The notes beneath the pieces were generated by a model. That model saw nothing but the letters and a program-made list of their open reading frames with translations, searched no databases and had not been told where the DNA came from. Positions 43,474-53,528 of a stretch of 64,000 nucleotides of DNA are shown here, one piece after another. The number at the start of each line of letters is the position of its first letter. Position 1 is the first letter of the stretch. A program made the position numbers and the translations under genes. Origin of the DNA: CAINVV01 sp037129695 (GTDB taxonomy: Bacteria; Bacteroidota; Bacteroidia; Bacteroidales; Prolixibacteraceae); the NCBI GenBank assembly GCA_037129695.1, contig JBAXUL010000002.1, positions 38,209-102,208 on the forward strand, given 5' to 3'.

Positions 43474-44190
43474 TGCCCTGTATCTTAATTATAAAAAACC
43501 GACGAAAAGATGTCTCCTTCCGGGACCAAGAATAATTAGTAACTACCTTGCCTGTTCTACCGAAAGCGGTTGCATGAACTTACAGACCGCCATCATCCGA
43601 AAAATTGTATTTAATGAGTAATGTGTATACTTAAGTTGGGCTTAAGCCCTTAAAAAATTGTCATTTAACGGTCTGAAAAATTGATTTGGTTTCCTTCGAA
43701 TCAGTATCCAGAATGGATTGTTACAATTCAACCATCATTCGTTGAAATTCATCTCAGATATTGAAAAGGGAGTACTTTCTTAATCTCCAATTGCAGAATC
43801 TCCCAGTCAGCCACAAATCAAATTCCTTCCTTCCAGACATAAGGAATAAAACCGGAATCATCTATTTTTGACAGACCCGATTTCCTGCTCACAGGGATCT
43901 TAAGGGATTGACGGGCAGGAAGGACCTTTTTACAGTTGATTAATGACTTTGGTTGGGTCATGATCCGGATAAAATTCAAATTTTCATTTCCCTCCTTCAT
44001 TAGGGGAAGCTAAGGTACTGCCTGTCACCCCTGAATGCAATTATTTTTTTCAAAAATTTCAGGAGAGATTGTTAAAAATATTTAAACTGGCTGATTATTT
44101 ATCCGCAGCCAACGACGCATCGATTGCGAAGGTCGGAATTTCAATTTTTTCCCCATTCCTTTTATTCTTCAGGTCAAAAGGAACCCTTTA
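43474..44190. other. gene-poor stretch of about 700 bases
   Basis: Only a 60-codon minus frame (43818-44000) is open, without motif, promoter or plausible composition, and I do not count it as a gene. No repeat or hairpin of note was seen. Confidence 0.5.
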
Positions 44191-44320
44191 TTGACTACCC
44201 GACAGCGACAAGATCTTCTATATCGGATCTTTCGGGTAATTGTTGAAATAGATGCGCTATCTATATTAAGAAGAAATGGAGTTGAACCGGATTTTCGCGT
44301 TCTGCTGATTCAGGTAACAA

Positions 44321-44348
44321 AAAAGGGAGTACCGAAGCACTCCCTTTT
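44321..44348. terminator. terminator hairpin after the Gfo/Idh gene
   Basis: AAAAGGGAGT (44321-44330) and ACTCCCTTTT (44339-44348) form a perfect 10-bp stem with an 8-base loop. On the minus strand it follows the stop of the oxidoreductase gene (44376) by 27 bases and ends in a T-rich run. Confidence 0.8.
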
Positions 44349-44375
44349 GTATTTAAACCCTTATGGAGAAATCAA

Positions 44376-45680
44376 TTATACCTTATTTGGCACGATGTAT
44401 GGAGCCCTGTAATCGCGGCTCAGGTATTTATCTGCTTCAGGATCGTTGATGAATTTTTCGGTTTTTGGATCAAAACTCAAAACTCTTCCGGTGCGGTAGG
44501 CAATGTTGCCAAGATGGGCGAGTGCCGAAGATAGGTGAGCGCTTTCGACAGGAGCATTAATCATCTTCGGATCATGAGCCCTTACGGAATCAATGAAATT
44601 TTTGAAGTGGTCTCCGCCTTCCTTGCCTTTTTTACCCGGTTCTTTTTTATCGCCGAGGAAAGTTTCGTAGGTGTCGTAGCCCTTGATGACCATATAACCC
44701 TTGTCGCCGTAGAAAATATTACCAACGGACGCACCGTCCTCTGCATTGGTGTACCATGGCCGCACCTCGAACTGGATGATTTTTTTCTCGTCTGGATAAT
44801 GATAAGTTGAAGACAAAACCTCTGGTGTTTCCTTACAGTCGTTGAAGAGGAATTTACCACCCATGGCGGTTATTTTGCTGGGTAATCCTACATTGAGACC
44901 CCACATGCAGAGGTCTGTCTCATGAATTCCCTGGTTGCCTACATCGCCATTGCCATAATCCCAATGCCAGTGCCAGTTGTAGTGTACAATATTTCTGGTG
45001 AACGGACGCTTCGGAGCCGGTCCTGTCCAGAGATCATAATCCAGACCTTCTGGTACCGGTTCGTTGGGTTTGTTGCCGATGTCAGGACGACTTCTGAAGA
45101 CAAGGCCCCTGGCCATGTATACATTGCCAATATACCCGTCGCGCAAAAGCTGGATGGCTTCGCGGACAGCAACAGAACTGCGGAGTTGAACTCCGTGTTG
45201 CACGATGCGGTCGTATTTGTGGGCTGCTTCGACCATTTTGCGGCCTTCCCAGATATTGTGTGAACCGGGTTTCTCCACATAAACATCCTTACCTGCCTGA
45301 CAGGCCCAGATGGTAGCCAAGGTATGCCAATGGTTGGGAGTAGCCACAGTAACAACATGAATGTTCTTGTCATCGAATGCCTTGCGCATATCCTGAACCA
45401 CATTCACTTTTTTGCCATATTTCTTTTCGAATTCTTCTGCCCTTTTGTTGCCAACAATGAGATCGGGATCCACAAATGTGGTGATTTCCACATTTTTTTG
45501 CTCCATCAATCCTTCAATGTGATTTTTCCCCCTGCCGTTAACACCAATTACAGCTGCATTGACACGGTCGTTGGCGCCAAATGCATGGGCCGGAATAATG
45601 CTGGGGATGGTCAGCAATGCAGAGGCTGCTGCCGACTTCTGAATAAAACTCCTGCGTGAATTCTGGTTTTTTTCTTCCAT
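44376..45680 (-). CDS. Tat-exported Gfo/Idh/MocA-family oxidoreductase
   Basis: 434 aa from the ATG at 45680. A twin-arginine signal (NSRRSFIQKSAAASALL) shows folded export. An NAD(P)-binding domain (AAVIGVNGRGKNHIEGL) and the family motif VEKPGSHNIWEGRKM (EKP) follow. Conserved WHWHWDYGNGDVGNQGIHETD is typical of the large Bacteroidota/Planctomycetes group of secreted sugar oxidoreductases. The natural sugar substrate is unknown. It lies between two strong terminators and so forms a single-gene unit. Confidence 0.88.
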   Translation of the reverse strand: MEEKNQNSRRSFIQKSAAASALLTIPSIIPAHAFGANDRVNAAVIGVNGRGKNHIEGLMEQKNVEITTFVDPDLIVGNKRAEEFEKKYGKKVNVVQDMRKAFDDKNIHVVTVATPNHWHTLATIWACQAGKDVYVEKPGSHNIWEGRKMVEAAHKYDRIVQHGVQLRSSVAVREAIQLLRDGYIGNVYMARGLVFRSRPDIGNKPNEPVPEGLDYDLWTGPAPKRPFTRNIVHYNWHWHWDYGNGDVGNQGIHETDLCMWGLNVGLPSKITAMGGKFLFNDCKETPEVLSSTYHYPDEKKIIQFEVRPWYTNAEDGASVGNIFYGDKGYMVIKGYDTYETFLGDKKEPGKKGKEGGDHFKNFIDSVRAHDPKMINAPVESAHLSSALAHLGNIAYRTGRVLSFDPKTEKFINDPEADKYLSRDYRAPYIVPNKV

Positions 45681-45767
45681 AGTTAGTTTTTTATTATTGT
45701 TGATAAGTAAACCTTCAATCGGATGAACTACCCACAAATCTATTTAAATTTTCACAATAATCCATAC

Positions 45768-45818
45768 AAGAAAGTACGGCTCCGATCAGCATAAAACTGA
45801 TCGGAGCCGTACTTTCTT
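45768..45818. terminator. strong terminator between prfB and the Gfo/Idh gene
   Basis: Positions 45768-45789 and 45797-45818 are exact inverted copies, a 22-bp stem with a 7-base loop CATAAAA, ending in TTTCTTT-type runs on the plus side and AAGAAA on the other, so it may work in both directions. Confidence 0.85.
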
Positions 45819-45838
45819 TCCTCCCTTTGTGACGTTAC

Positions 45839-46940
45839 TTAATCTTTATTCTGACTCTCCGAGAACTCCATCAGGAAGGCTTTGATGAATCCATCAATAT
45901 CACCATCCATCACTGCCTGAACATTCGATGTTTCGAAATCAGTACGGTTGTCTTTGACCAGCTTATAGGGTTGCATCACGTAGGAACGAATTTGGGATCC
46001 CCATTCGATCTTCATCTTGGTGGCTTCAAGTTTGGTCTGGGCTTCCATGCGTTTGCGCAGTTCCATCTCATACAACTGGGATTTGAGCAGTCGAATGGCA
46101 TTTTCCTTGTTTTGCAGCTGGGAACGGGATTCTGTATTTTCAATGATGATCCCCGACGGGGCATGTTTAAGTCTTACGCCTGTTTCAACCTTGTTGACAT
46201 TTTGTCCGCCGGCACCGCCTGAACGGAAAGTATCCCACGAGATATCGCCCGGATTGACATCAATTTCGATGGTGTCATCCACAAGCGGAGAGACAAAGAC
46301 TGAAGTAAAAGAAGTCTGTCGTTTGCCCTGGGCATTGAAAGGGGAGATGCGAACCAACCTGTGCACTCCATTTTCACTCTTGAGATAGCCGTAGGCAAAA
46401 TCGCCTTCTATCTCAAGGGTAACACTTTTGACTCCAACATCTTCACCAGGAAGGAAACTGGCTTCCCTGACCGTGTATTTGTGTTTTTCGGCCCAGCGCA
46501 GGTACATCCGCATGAGCATGTCTGCCCAGTCGTTCGATTCAGTACCTCCTGCTCCTGCATTGATTTTCAGCACTGCACCCAGCCTGTCCTCCTCGCGGCG
46601 AAGCATGTTACGGGTTTCCAGATCCTCTGCGGCAGCGCGTGCTTCCACAAAATGGATTTCTACTTCTTCATCTGTGGCTTCACCTGCCTCACAGAATTCA
46701 AAAATCACCTGAAGCTCCTCCACCAGTGTATCAACATGACTGAAACTATCCGTCCATGCCTTGATGGTTCGGATCAGCCGCATGTGCGCTTCTGCCTCTT
46801 TGGGGTTGTTCCAGAAATCCGGATCCTGGGTTTTCAACTCCTCTTCTTCTACTCGGATTAGTTTGCCGTCGATGTCAAAGAAACCTCCTCAGCGCATCCC
46901 GGCGCTCAACAAGCTCTTTGAGTTGCTCCTTCAAAATCAT
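45839..46940 (-). CDS. prfB: peptide chain release factor 2, with programmed +1 frameshift
   Basis: The first frame starts at the ATG at 46940, MILKEQLKELVERRDALRRF-L, and stops at TGA (46875-46877). A +1 shift on CTT-TGA-C continues as DIDGKLIRVEEEEL to the stop at 45839, giving 366 aa, the usual RF2 length. Motifs: SPF (RISPFNAQGKR, recognition of UGA/UAA) and GGQ (GGAGGQNVNKVETG) for peptide release. The shift site is preceded by AGGAGG three bases upstream, which stimulates frameshifting in this family and gives autoregulation by RF2 level. This is not a pseudogene. recX lies upstream on the same strand. Confidence 0.95.
46874..46889 (-). other. RF2 programmed frameshift signal
   Basis: On the minus strand AGGAGG-TTT-CTT-TGA-C: internal Shine-Dalgarno-like AGGAGG, slippery CTT and stop TGA followed by C. 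It is one of very few strong SD-like sequences seen in the window. Confidence 0.93.
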
Positions 46941-46997
46941 TGCTGTTGCGGTTAAATTTTACTGGAGTAAAGATAGGCAATATTACCGGGGTAATTT

Positions 46998-47492
46998 TCA
47001 CAAACGATCAACGACCTTCATGGCTGTATCTGCCTCAAATCCCCGACTTTGGGCAAAGGCCATCAATTTGCTGCGACGGGTGTAAGCATCATTCTCCCTG
47101 ATCGTTTTTGCTTTTGCCGAAAGAAGGTCGGACAAAACCTCCCGGTAGGTATTCTCCGGTATATGGGTGAGCGCTTCACGAATCATTTTTTCTTCCAGTT
47201 TTTTCTGTCTTAAGGCATAAGCCAACTTTATTTTCCCCCATTTGTTGAATTTGAACTTGTCGTTGACAAAACTATTGGCATACCGTTGCTGGTCAATGAA
47301 TTTTTCCTTCAGCAGGGTGTTTGTCAGTTGAACTGTTTCTTCTTTTGAGAGTTGCCATTCCCGGCACTTCAGCTCAATGTCATAGCGGCACTTCTCGGAT
47401 CTTCCGCAGATATCCATTGCCTTGGTGAGTGCTTCCCGGTAGGTAAGTTGTTGTCTGGTTGATTCCATGAATTTTTGAAAATCTAAGGACAT
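46998..47492 (-). CDS. recX: RecX regulatory protein
   Basis: 164 aa if started at the ATG at 47492 (an AAGGA lies just in front); starts at 47468 or 47570 are also possible. RecX three-helix repeats: TYREALTKAMDICGRSEKCRYDIELKC, FIDQQRYANSFVNDKFKFNKWGKIKL and LRQKKLEEKMIREAL. It modulates RecA filaments. It is followed by prfB after 57 bases. Confidence 0.85.
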   Translation of the reverse strand: MSLDFQKFMESTRQQLTYREALTKAMDICGRSEKCRYDIELKCREWQLSKEETVQLTNTLLKEKFIDQQRYANSFVNDKFKFNKWGKIKLAYALRQKKLEEKMIREALTHIPENTYREVLSDLLSAKAKTIRENDAYTRRSKLMAFAQSRGFEADTAMKVVDRL

Positions 47493-47708
47493 TCCTTTGC
47501 AATTCTCCTTTAGCGCTCCCAATTTGAAATAGAATTTTTGATCAGGAGATCCATCAAAAATCGCTGCCATTTAAACAATCAATTTAAACTTGCAGCTTCA
47601 TTTACAACGGAGCGTATGCTACAAAATTAAGAATTTCCTGCCGTGATACCTCCAAAAATGCTAAGTTTGTTAGGTACATAAATGACCAATTGAATCTGTA
47701 ATTTTTTC

Positions 47709-48320
47709 ATGGATAAGCGCATAGACAGGTCCGACCTCACCGGCATCATTTTGGCAGGAGGCAAAAGCAGCAGGATGGGAAGGGAGAAGGGACTGGTGGA
47801 ATTTCGGGGAAAGCCTTTGATTCAATTTGAAATTGATCTGCTTCTTCATTTTACAGACAGGATCCTGATTAGTTCGGGAAACCCGGATTATGGTTCATTC
47901 AAACTGGAAATGGTGCCTGATGATGTTTTGGGATTAGGTCCGGCCGCCGGACTCGCTTCTGCACTGAGAAACTCTGAAACGCTGTGGAATGTGGTGCTGG
48001 CCTGTGATCTTCCTTTTCTGGAACCTGAACTGATTGACTTTTTACTTGTAAATACTTCAGGTTTTCAGGCGGTGATCCCGTGTCACGATGGTGGAAACGA
48101 GCCTCTTGCCGGACTTTACCGAAGGGATTTGGCAGAGCAATTTACAAATGCGATGGCTTCCGGTACACTTGCGATTCACAAAATTTTGGAAACCGTTTCT
48201 GTGAAATACGTAGATGTATCGCACCTTTTTGTCAGGTATCCACTTCTGTTTGCGAATTTCAACACGCTTCAGGATCTGGTAACTGGCAAGGGCAAAAATG
48301 ATAGGACGATCAATTGGTAG
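47709..48320 (+). CDS. mobA: molybdenum cofactor guanylyltransferase
   Basis: 203 aa. GTP-binding motif GIILAGGKSSRMGREKGLVEFRGKPL, followed by DLPFLEPELIDFLL (acidic metal site). It attaches GMP to molybdopterin, making the MGD form needed by DMSO-reductase-family enzymes. PsrA at 6.4 kb belongs to that family and is a likely client. Single gene in this window; other Mo-cofactor genes are not seen. Confidence 0.9.
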   Translation: MDKRIDRSDLTGIILAGGKSSRMGREKGLVEFRGKPLIQFEIDLLLHFTDRILISSGNPDYGSFKLEMVPDDVLGLGPAAGLASALRNSETLWNVVLACDLPFLEPELIDFLLVNTSGFQAVIPCHDGGNEPLAGLYRRDLAEQFTNAMASGTLAIHKILETVSVKYVDVSHLFVRYPLLFANFNTLQDLVTGKGKNDRTINW

Positions 48321-48448
48321 AAGACGACAAATCATGGCCTTATTTTGAGAGGCAACTTGGCAGGCTTTTTGATTTAATATTTTGTGATTCAGTAAATTAA
48401 ATATATAATATACGGCCGATTCGACGGTCTTACAGCTAACCAGTTTGG

Positions 48449-48937
48449 ATGATGGAAATAGATAGAAATAGAATTTATTTAAGGAGGGCTACGATAGCCG
48501 ACCTTGAACTCCTCATTGAATACAGAATTATTTTTCTGAAGGAGACGGCAGCCGTTCTCTCTTTCCCAGATGAGATTTTTTTGCGACAATCATTGAAGGA
48601 TTATCTGAAAGTTTCGCTGGAAGATCATTCTTTCCTTTCCTGGATAGCCGAATACGACCAACTTCCGGTTGGATTTAGTGGGATGGTTTTTCGCGAACAG
48701 CCCGGTAACATTGAAATCCCCCAAGGGAAAACTGCCTATATTCTGAATATGTTCACGCTGAAAGAATTTAGAAAAAACGGAATCGCCTCTCTTTTGTTCG
48801 AAAAATTGATTGAAGAGGCAAAACAAAGAAATGTCGACCGGATTGATTTACATGCGACCAGCGATGGAGAACCCGTTTACAGGAGATTTGGATTCGTTGA
48901 GCCACACGACAAAGTGCTTGAGTACGTGATAAAATGA
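48449..48937 (+). CDS. GNAT N-acetyltransferase
   Basis: 162 aa. Acetyl-CoA-binding motif A FRKNGIASLLFEKLIEEAKQRNVDRIDLHATSDGEPVYRRFGF in standard order (positions about 105-150). Acceptor unknown. ATG at 48449 or one codon later. Confidence 0.85.
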   Translation: MMEIDRNRIYLRRATIADLELLIEYRIIFLKETAAVLSFPDEIFLRQSLKDYLKVSLEDHSFLSWIAEYDQLPVGFSGMVFREQPGNIEIPQGKTAYILNMFTLKEFRKNGIASLLFEKLIEEAKQRNVDRIDLHATSDGEPVYRRFGFVEPHDKVLEYVIK

Positions 48938-49065
48938 TATTTGACTCTAGCCATCCGACCACAGATTGCCGGGTGAATCATTTTAAAACTTTCTCAGGCT
49001 TCCAACGGAGAACAATGGATAATTAACATTTACTCTTCCAATTCTGATTTGTTTCCAGGTAATTC

Positions 49066-49965
49066 TTATTCCAACCCAATCATCGCAGAAATGCTGTGCC
49101 TTTCACCGGGATGAAGCACAATTGAATCATCATAAAAGTTAGCCGCTTCGATACAGACAAACGTTTGAAATCCTTCGTCAGGCAGATCACCCATGGTTTT
49201 GGAGGCTTCAATCCATGGATTCCAAACCACTGTAACGTTGCTTCCACTTTTGGCCACCCTGACTTTCCTTTGCCAGGTTTCGTCCGACAGTAAGCAATCT
49301 CCTGAGTGATCGATGTATCTTCGGTTTTCTTCTTGAGATATCAGGAGCACATCCTCTGATTGCCTGTTGTCCGCTTCCTTTCCGGGTCCCCAGTAGTAAT
49401 AATGCCCTCCGAGACCTGAAATACCGATTCGATTGATGTCGCTGATATTTAAGTAGGAATGCAGGGCATTGGAACAAACAAAATCTTCAGTGCCTGTGTT
49501 TTTGTAGGTCAGGGTTAGGTCAAGTACTGTTCCAACCAATAACCTGATTTCTGCCGAAAATTCATGAGGCCAAATCTGCAAAGTCTGTTCATTGCTTTCC
49601 AGTGCTAACACGATCAGGGTTGATCCATCCTTCAAGGCTTCCGTTTTGCTCACCTGCCAATCATTGATCCGTGCAAATCCATGAAGTGGCTTTGTGCTGT
49701 CGGACGGATGAGGGCCAAACCAGGGAAAACAAACAGGTATACCACCCCTGATTGGTTTTCCTTTTTCGAAGGCAGAAGCAGGACTCATCCACAATAATTC
49801 AATCTGAGAAGTGGGGATGTAACTCTGAACATGAGCTCCATAAAGGGAAATGGTGGCTGAAGCAAGTTTATTTTGAATTTGGGCTACAGTCAGACCTCCC
49901 TGACCTGTTGTAAATACCAGATGTCCAGGAATGGCAAATTTTTGGTTCAATTGATTGATATCCAT
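49066..49965 (-). CDS. D-hexose-6-phosphate mutarotase (YeaD-like aldose epimerase)
   Basis: 299 aa. Galactose-mutarotase fold with GAHVQSYIPTSQIELLWMSP, PIRGGIPVCFPWFG, PLHGFARINDWQV and a catalytic His/Glu set (CFPWFGPHPSD, SNALHSYLNI). Such proteins interconvert anomers of glucose-6-phosphate. Alone on the minus strand. The 300-base region 49966-50266 has no gene. Confidence 0.88.
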   Translation of the reverse strand: MDINQLNQKFAIPGHLVFTTGQGGLTVAQIQNKLASATISLYGAHVQSYIPTSQIELLWMSPASAFEKGKPIRGGIPVCFPWFGPHPSDSTKPLHGFARINDWQVSKTEALKDGSTLIVLALESNEQTLQIWPHEFSAEIRLLVGTVLDLTLTYKNTGTEDFVCSNALHSYLNISDINRIGISGLGGHYYYWGPGKEADNRQSEDVLLISQEENRRYIDHSGDCLLSDETWQRKVRVAKSGSNVTVVWNPWIEASKTMGDLPDEGFQTFVCIEAANFYDDSIVLHPGERHSISAMIGLE

Positions 49966-50266
49966 AAGAATTGATTGTGTTAATGTCTAAAAGGTTTCTC
50001 CTGAGACGGACAATTATTGTCCGATCAATCTGGAAATAACACGCAATATAATGAATTTAATGATTCTGTCCTGGTACTACATTCCCCGAAGTTTAATATA
50101 TTTACATGAGCATAGTTTTTGCTGCTAACCTTGATCTCACTGGATGATGCTGCAGTCCTGACCCGGCATTTCCAAACCTGCCCTAATTATTGAAAAATCG
50201 ATTTGAAATTCGAATTTGCAATCAGTATAACGATCACATGTTTAACCAATATTAATTGTATAAGCC

Positions 50267-51535
50267 ATGTTTATTGTATTTATTGTTACTTATTTGTTGT
50301 GGGTTGCTATCTCGAGCATACTTACAAACAAGGCGATGCCTTCGATTATTGCGGGTAAAAATTTCTTGTTTACGCAAGCCCAGATTTTGATTCAACTTGT
50401 CTTTTTCTTTCTCTTTATTTATCTGATTTCAGGATTTTTCAAGGCTGAGCTGGTCGGATTATTTTTGATCGGCAGCGAACTTGGAGTCATTCTAAGTTCA
50501 ATCATCGTGGGTTTTGTGGGTTCGCTCAATACACCGTGGGCAGCACATGGAGTTTGGGCCGGTGGTGAATTCGGGCTGAAAAACAGATGGATCATGTTGG
50601 TTATCATGTTGCTTTCCTTTGCCATTGTTGTCGTTTATCCCATCCTGATTTATCAAATTCCGGGAGAAGAATTGCTGATTCAGGCTATCCGCTACACCAC
50701 CATTCTCTTTATTTCGGGATACATCATTCTTGCACCGGTACTCATTGGTGCCCTCAAATCAGAAAATCTGGATGAGGACACCCGCAAACGATATTTGACG
50801 GCACAGTTAAGTGGTGTTATTCCTACCACAATGTATCTTTCCTTGTTATTCTGGGCTTTTGGTTTTTCAAAAGCAGGAATTGCCTTGCCTCAGGTAGCAG
50901 GGATCTCTCTATTCCTGTCTCCGGCGCTGCTCATCGTTCTTTTTCTTTTCTTTTTTACCTTTATTATCCTGCCTTACCTGATTGGAGCCATCAGGGCTAA
51001 AAAATGGAAAATTCAGTTACTTGGAAAACGAAGCGGTTATCTGGCAGAAATCCTGGAGATTCTGGATTACCCAACCAGTTCCACCTATATTACTGAAGTT
51101 ATGGCACTGAACCGGCAAATAGGAATTGAATTGAATCAGTTGGCGGCGGATGATATCATGATTTATTACGGACATCAGATAGACATGAATATGGTTCCAA
51201 AGGAGATAGCCAATGTTGAGAAGCCATACAGACTTGCCCGCAACATGGACCCAAGATTTAAATACATCGACTGGCTCGTCGATTTCGCTGTCAGAACCAA
51301 TCAATTGGTAGACGATTTAAAAATTGCGGGTACTGACGAAGAGCTCAAAGAGAAAGCCAAATCGTGGAAAATTCCTTTGCACAAGGCCAAGCATGATCTT
51401 GATGCTGAGATTGAAAATGCCGGAAAAACCAAAGGTCCATTGATGATAACTGCGGTAATGAGCATGGTCACACTCCTGGTTAGCGCTTTGATGAGCGATC
51501 TGGGAAAATGGTTTTTTGAAAGAATGACAAAGTAG
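50267..51535 (+). CDS. multi-pass membrane protein of unknown function
   Basis: 422 aa. About seven membrane segments in the first 250 residues, a long hydrophilic region (about 250-395) and one last hydrophobic segment near the C-terminus. The hydrophilic part includes YPTSSTYITEVMALNRQIG. No transport or catalytic motif is recognised. The two lipoproteins and the ATP-grasp gene follow on the same strand, so it may be part of the same unit. Confidence 0.7.
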   Translation: MFIVFIVTYLLWVAISSILTNKAMPSIIAGKNFLFTQAQILIQLVFFFLFIYLISGFFKAELVGLFLIGSELGVILSSIIVGFVGSLNTPWAAHGVWAGGEFGLKNRWIMLVIMLLSFAIVVVYPILIYQIPGEELLIQAIRYTTILFISGYIILAPVLIGALKSENLDEDTRKRYLTAQLSGVIPTTMYLSLLFWAFGFSKAGIALPQVAGISLFLSPALLIVLFLFFFTFIILPYLIGAIRAKKWKIQLLGKRSGYLAEILEILDYPTSSTYITEVMALNRQIGIELNQLAADDIMIYYGHQIDMNMVPKEIANVEKPYRLARNMDPRFKYIDWLVDFAVRTNQLVDDLKIAGTDEELKEKAKSWKIPLHKAKHDLDAEIENAGKTKGPLMITAVMSMVTLLVSALMSDLGKWFFERMTK

Positions 51536-51661
51536 GAACAAAGGAAAGGATGTTGGACTTTGTTATTTTTGGTTCATGAAACCTCCGGATTTTCGTTGGA
51601 ATTGATAAATTTGTAAAACCAAATTGTGATTCAATCATCAACCTAAAACTTTTGATTTTCA

Positions 51662-51979
51662 ATGAAAAAGACGATATTTTTTTTTAGTCTGTCCCTTCTA
51701 CTGCTGGTTTTCACCGGTTGTGAAGACAAGGCAGTGCAACAGATTTCAAAGGAGGGTGCAATTGAAACCATCATGAACGTGGATCATCTGGACCAGTCGC
51801 ACGACATTATTGTTACGACACACAAAGTGTGGGTTAAAAATGTAATGGTAAAAACCATTATTTACAAGGATACCATCCCAACGCTGGGGCTTAGTTCCCA
51901 GGAAGGTGAAAATTCGGATGGTGACACGAAAACGATTTCACTCCAAAAGGATTACGAAGTTTACATCACGGTTAAGTAA
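51662..51979 (+). CDS. small lipoprotein
   Basis: 105 aa. Signal peptide with FTGC lipobox (Cys about 20). Short beta-rich body with an acidic loop (SSQEGENSDGD). The next gene begins 2 bases after its stop, so it is in an operon with the second lipoprotein and the ATP-grasp gene. Function unknown. Confidence 0.7.
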   Translation: MKKTIFFFSLSLLLLVFTGCEDKAVQQISKEGAIETIMNVDHLDQSHDIIVTTHKVWVKNVMVKTIIYKDTIPTLGLSSQEGENSDGDTKTISLQKDYEVYITVK

Positions 51980-51981
51980 CC

Positions 51982-52296
51982 ATGAAAAAATCTGAATTGA
52001 TCAAATTGGTTTTGGTTGCAGCAGTGATCACATCCTGTAACAATCAGAAAAGCAGGGAAGATAAAAGGATATTTATGCGATCTGATACGACCGCCAATTA
52101 TTCCCATGTTCGCGGAGGTCTTCACGGAGGATATATTCCTTTCTTGCCCTACGGACTTTTCATGAACAATCGCTATGCGCGGGCAGGATATTATTCTTCT
52201 GCTATCCATGAGAGTTCGAATGTAGGTTCAAATGCCTTCAAAGGAAATGTCGTCAGAGGCGGCTTTGGCACCAGCGCCTTTCATGTTTCATCTTAA
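51982..52296 (+). CDS. small Gly/Ser/Tyr-rich lipoprotein (YgiB-like context)
   Basis: 104 aa with lipoprotein signal (AAVITSC). Gly/Tyr-rich (GGLHGGYIPFLPYGLF, YARAGYYSS) and ending RGGFGTSAFHVSS. YgiB/DUF1190-type lipoproteins next to YgiC-like ATP-grasp genes have similar Gly-rich ends (recollection). It lies 14 bases before the ATP-grasp gene. Confidence 0.6.
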   Translation: MKKSELIKLVLVAAVITSCNNQKSREDKRIFMRSDTTANYSHVRGGLHGGYIPFLPYGLFMNNRYARAGYYSSAIHESSNVGSNAFKGNVVRGGFGTSAFHVSS

Positions 52297-52310
52297 AATA
52301 TCAGAAATCA

Positions 52311-53450
52311 TTGAAAAGACATACGATCAATCCGAGGACGGACTGGCAAAAAAAAGTGGAGAACATCGGATTTGGTTTTCATTCTCTTGACGCCAAATAT
52401 TGGGATGAATCTGTTTATTATGAGCTATCCATGAAAGAAGTGGATGCCATTGAAAAAGCAACCGATGATTTGTGGAAAATCTGTCTTGATGCTGTGCAAC
52501 ATGTGATCGATGAGAAATTGTACAGTAAATTTCAAATCCCCGATTCGTTTATTTCCCACATAGAGGATAGCTGGAACAACGATGCGCCTGCCATTTACGG
52601 ACGTTTCGATTTTTCATTTAAAAATGGTGTTCCGAAACTGCTGGAATTTAATGCGGATACTCCTACTTCGCTGTTCGAATCTTCTGTGGTCCAATGGTTT
52701 TGGATGCAGGATCTCTTTCCGGACAAGGATCAGTTTAATTCAATCCATGAGAAACTGATTGATTACTGGAAATACCTCCGGGAATTCCTGTACGACGACA
52801 CTTTGTATTTTACTTGTATCAAGGACAACCTCGAGGATTTTACCACCACTGAATACATGCGTGATTGCGCCATTCAGGCCGGGTTGGATACGAAATTCAT
52901 CTATACCGACGAAATTGGCTGGGATTTGACCAATCCGGTATTTCTGGATATGGAGAACAGGCCAATCCGGAATATCTTCAAATTGTATCCCTGGGAATGG
53001 CTCGTCAATGAAGAATTTGGGACCAATCTGACCCGCGACAGGAATAAGGCCAACTGGATTGAACCAAGCTGGAAAATGATTCTTTCCAACAAAGCGATAC
53101 TTCCGGTTTTGTGGGAATTGAACAACGGTCACCCCAACCTTCTGGAGTCTTATTTCGAAGCAGATAATTTCAAGCTGGGTATCAATTATGCCAAGAAACC
53201 ACTGCTTTCGCGCGAAGGTCAGAACATTCAACTGGTTGATTATGGATCTACCATTGCAGAAACCCTGGGAGAATATGGTGATGAAGGCTTCATTTACCAG
53301 GAGTTGTGCACCTTGCCCGAGTTTGATCATCATTATCCACTGGTGGGAAGCTGGATCATCGGACAGGAATCTGCAGGCATTGGGATACGGGAGAGTGATA
53401 CATTGATCACGGATAACCTGAGCCGATTTGTCCCGCATTTAATTTCCTGA
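52311..53450 (+). CDS. glutathionylspermidine synthase-like ATP-grasp protein (YgiC/YjfC family)
   Basis: 379 aa. A TTG start at 52311 is kept because the N-terminal residues KRHTINPRTDWQKKVENIGF agree with the usual family start. ATP-grasp ligase marks include YGRFDFSFKNGVPKLLEFNADTPTSL, SFVVQWFW-type region and GSWIIGQESAGIGIRESD. E. coli YgiC/YjfC have ligase-like domains without confirmed glutathionylspermidine synthesis, so the substrate is open. The YgiB-YgiC-like order with lipoproteins fits known clusters. Confidence 0.82.
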   Translation: MKRHTINPRTDWQKKVENIGFGFHSLDAKYWDESVYYELSMKEVDAIEKATDDLWKICLDAVQHVIDEKLYSKFQIPDSFISHIEDSWNNDAPAIYGRFDFSFKNGVPKLLEFNADTPTSLFESSVVQWFWMQDLFPDKDQFNSIHEKLIDYWKYLREFLYDDTLYFTCIKDNLEDFTTTEYMRDCAIQAGLDTKFIYTDEIGWDLTNPVFLDMENRPIRNIFKLYPWEWLVNEEFGTNLTRDRNKANWIEPSWKMILSNKAILPVLWELNNGHPNLLESYFEADNFKLGINYAKKPLLSREGQNIQLVDYGSTIAETLGEYGDEGFIYQELCTLPEFDHHYPLVGSWIIGQESAGIGIRESDTLITDNLSRFVPHLIS

Positions 53451-53528
53451 ATTTTAGATTCTTAAGGCTGATATTCCATGATCAAAATCATGGTGATTTC
53501 ATGTTGCATTGGTCAAACATTTTAAAGC

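Noticed and set aside
43818..44000. 60-codon minus-strand ORF in the gene-poor stretch
   Set aside because: No promoter, motif or neighbour support.
44191..44412. 73-codon plus-strand ORF
   Set aside because: Runs through the terminator hairpin and into the end of the Gfo/Idh gene in antisense.
45839..46940. prfB as a frameshifted pseudogene
   Set aside because: The stop lies in the classic AGGAGG-TTT-CTT-TGA-C programmed frameshift site and both frames join to a full-length RF2.
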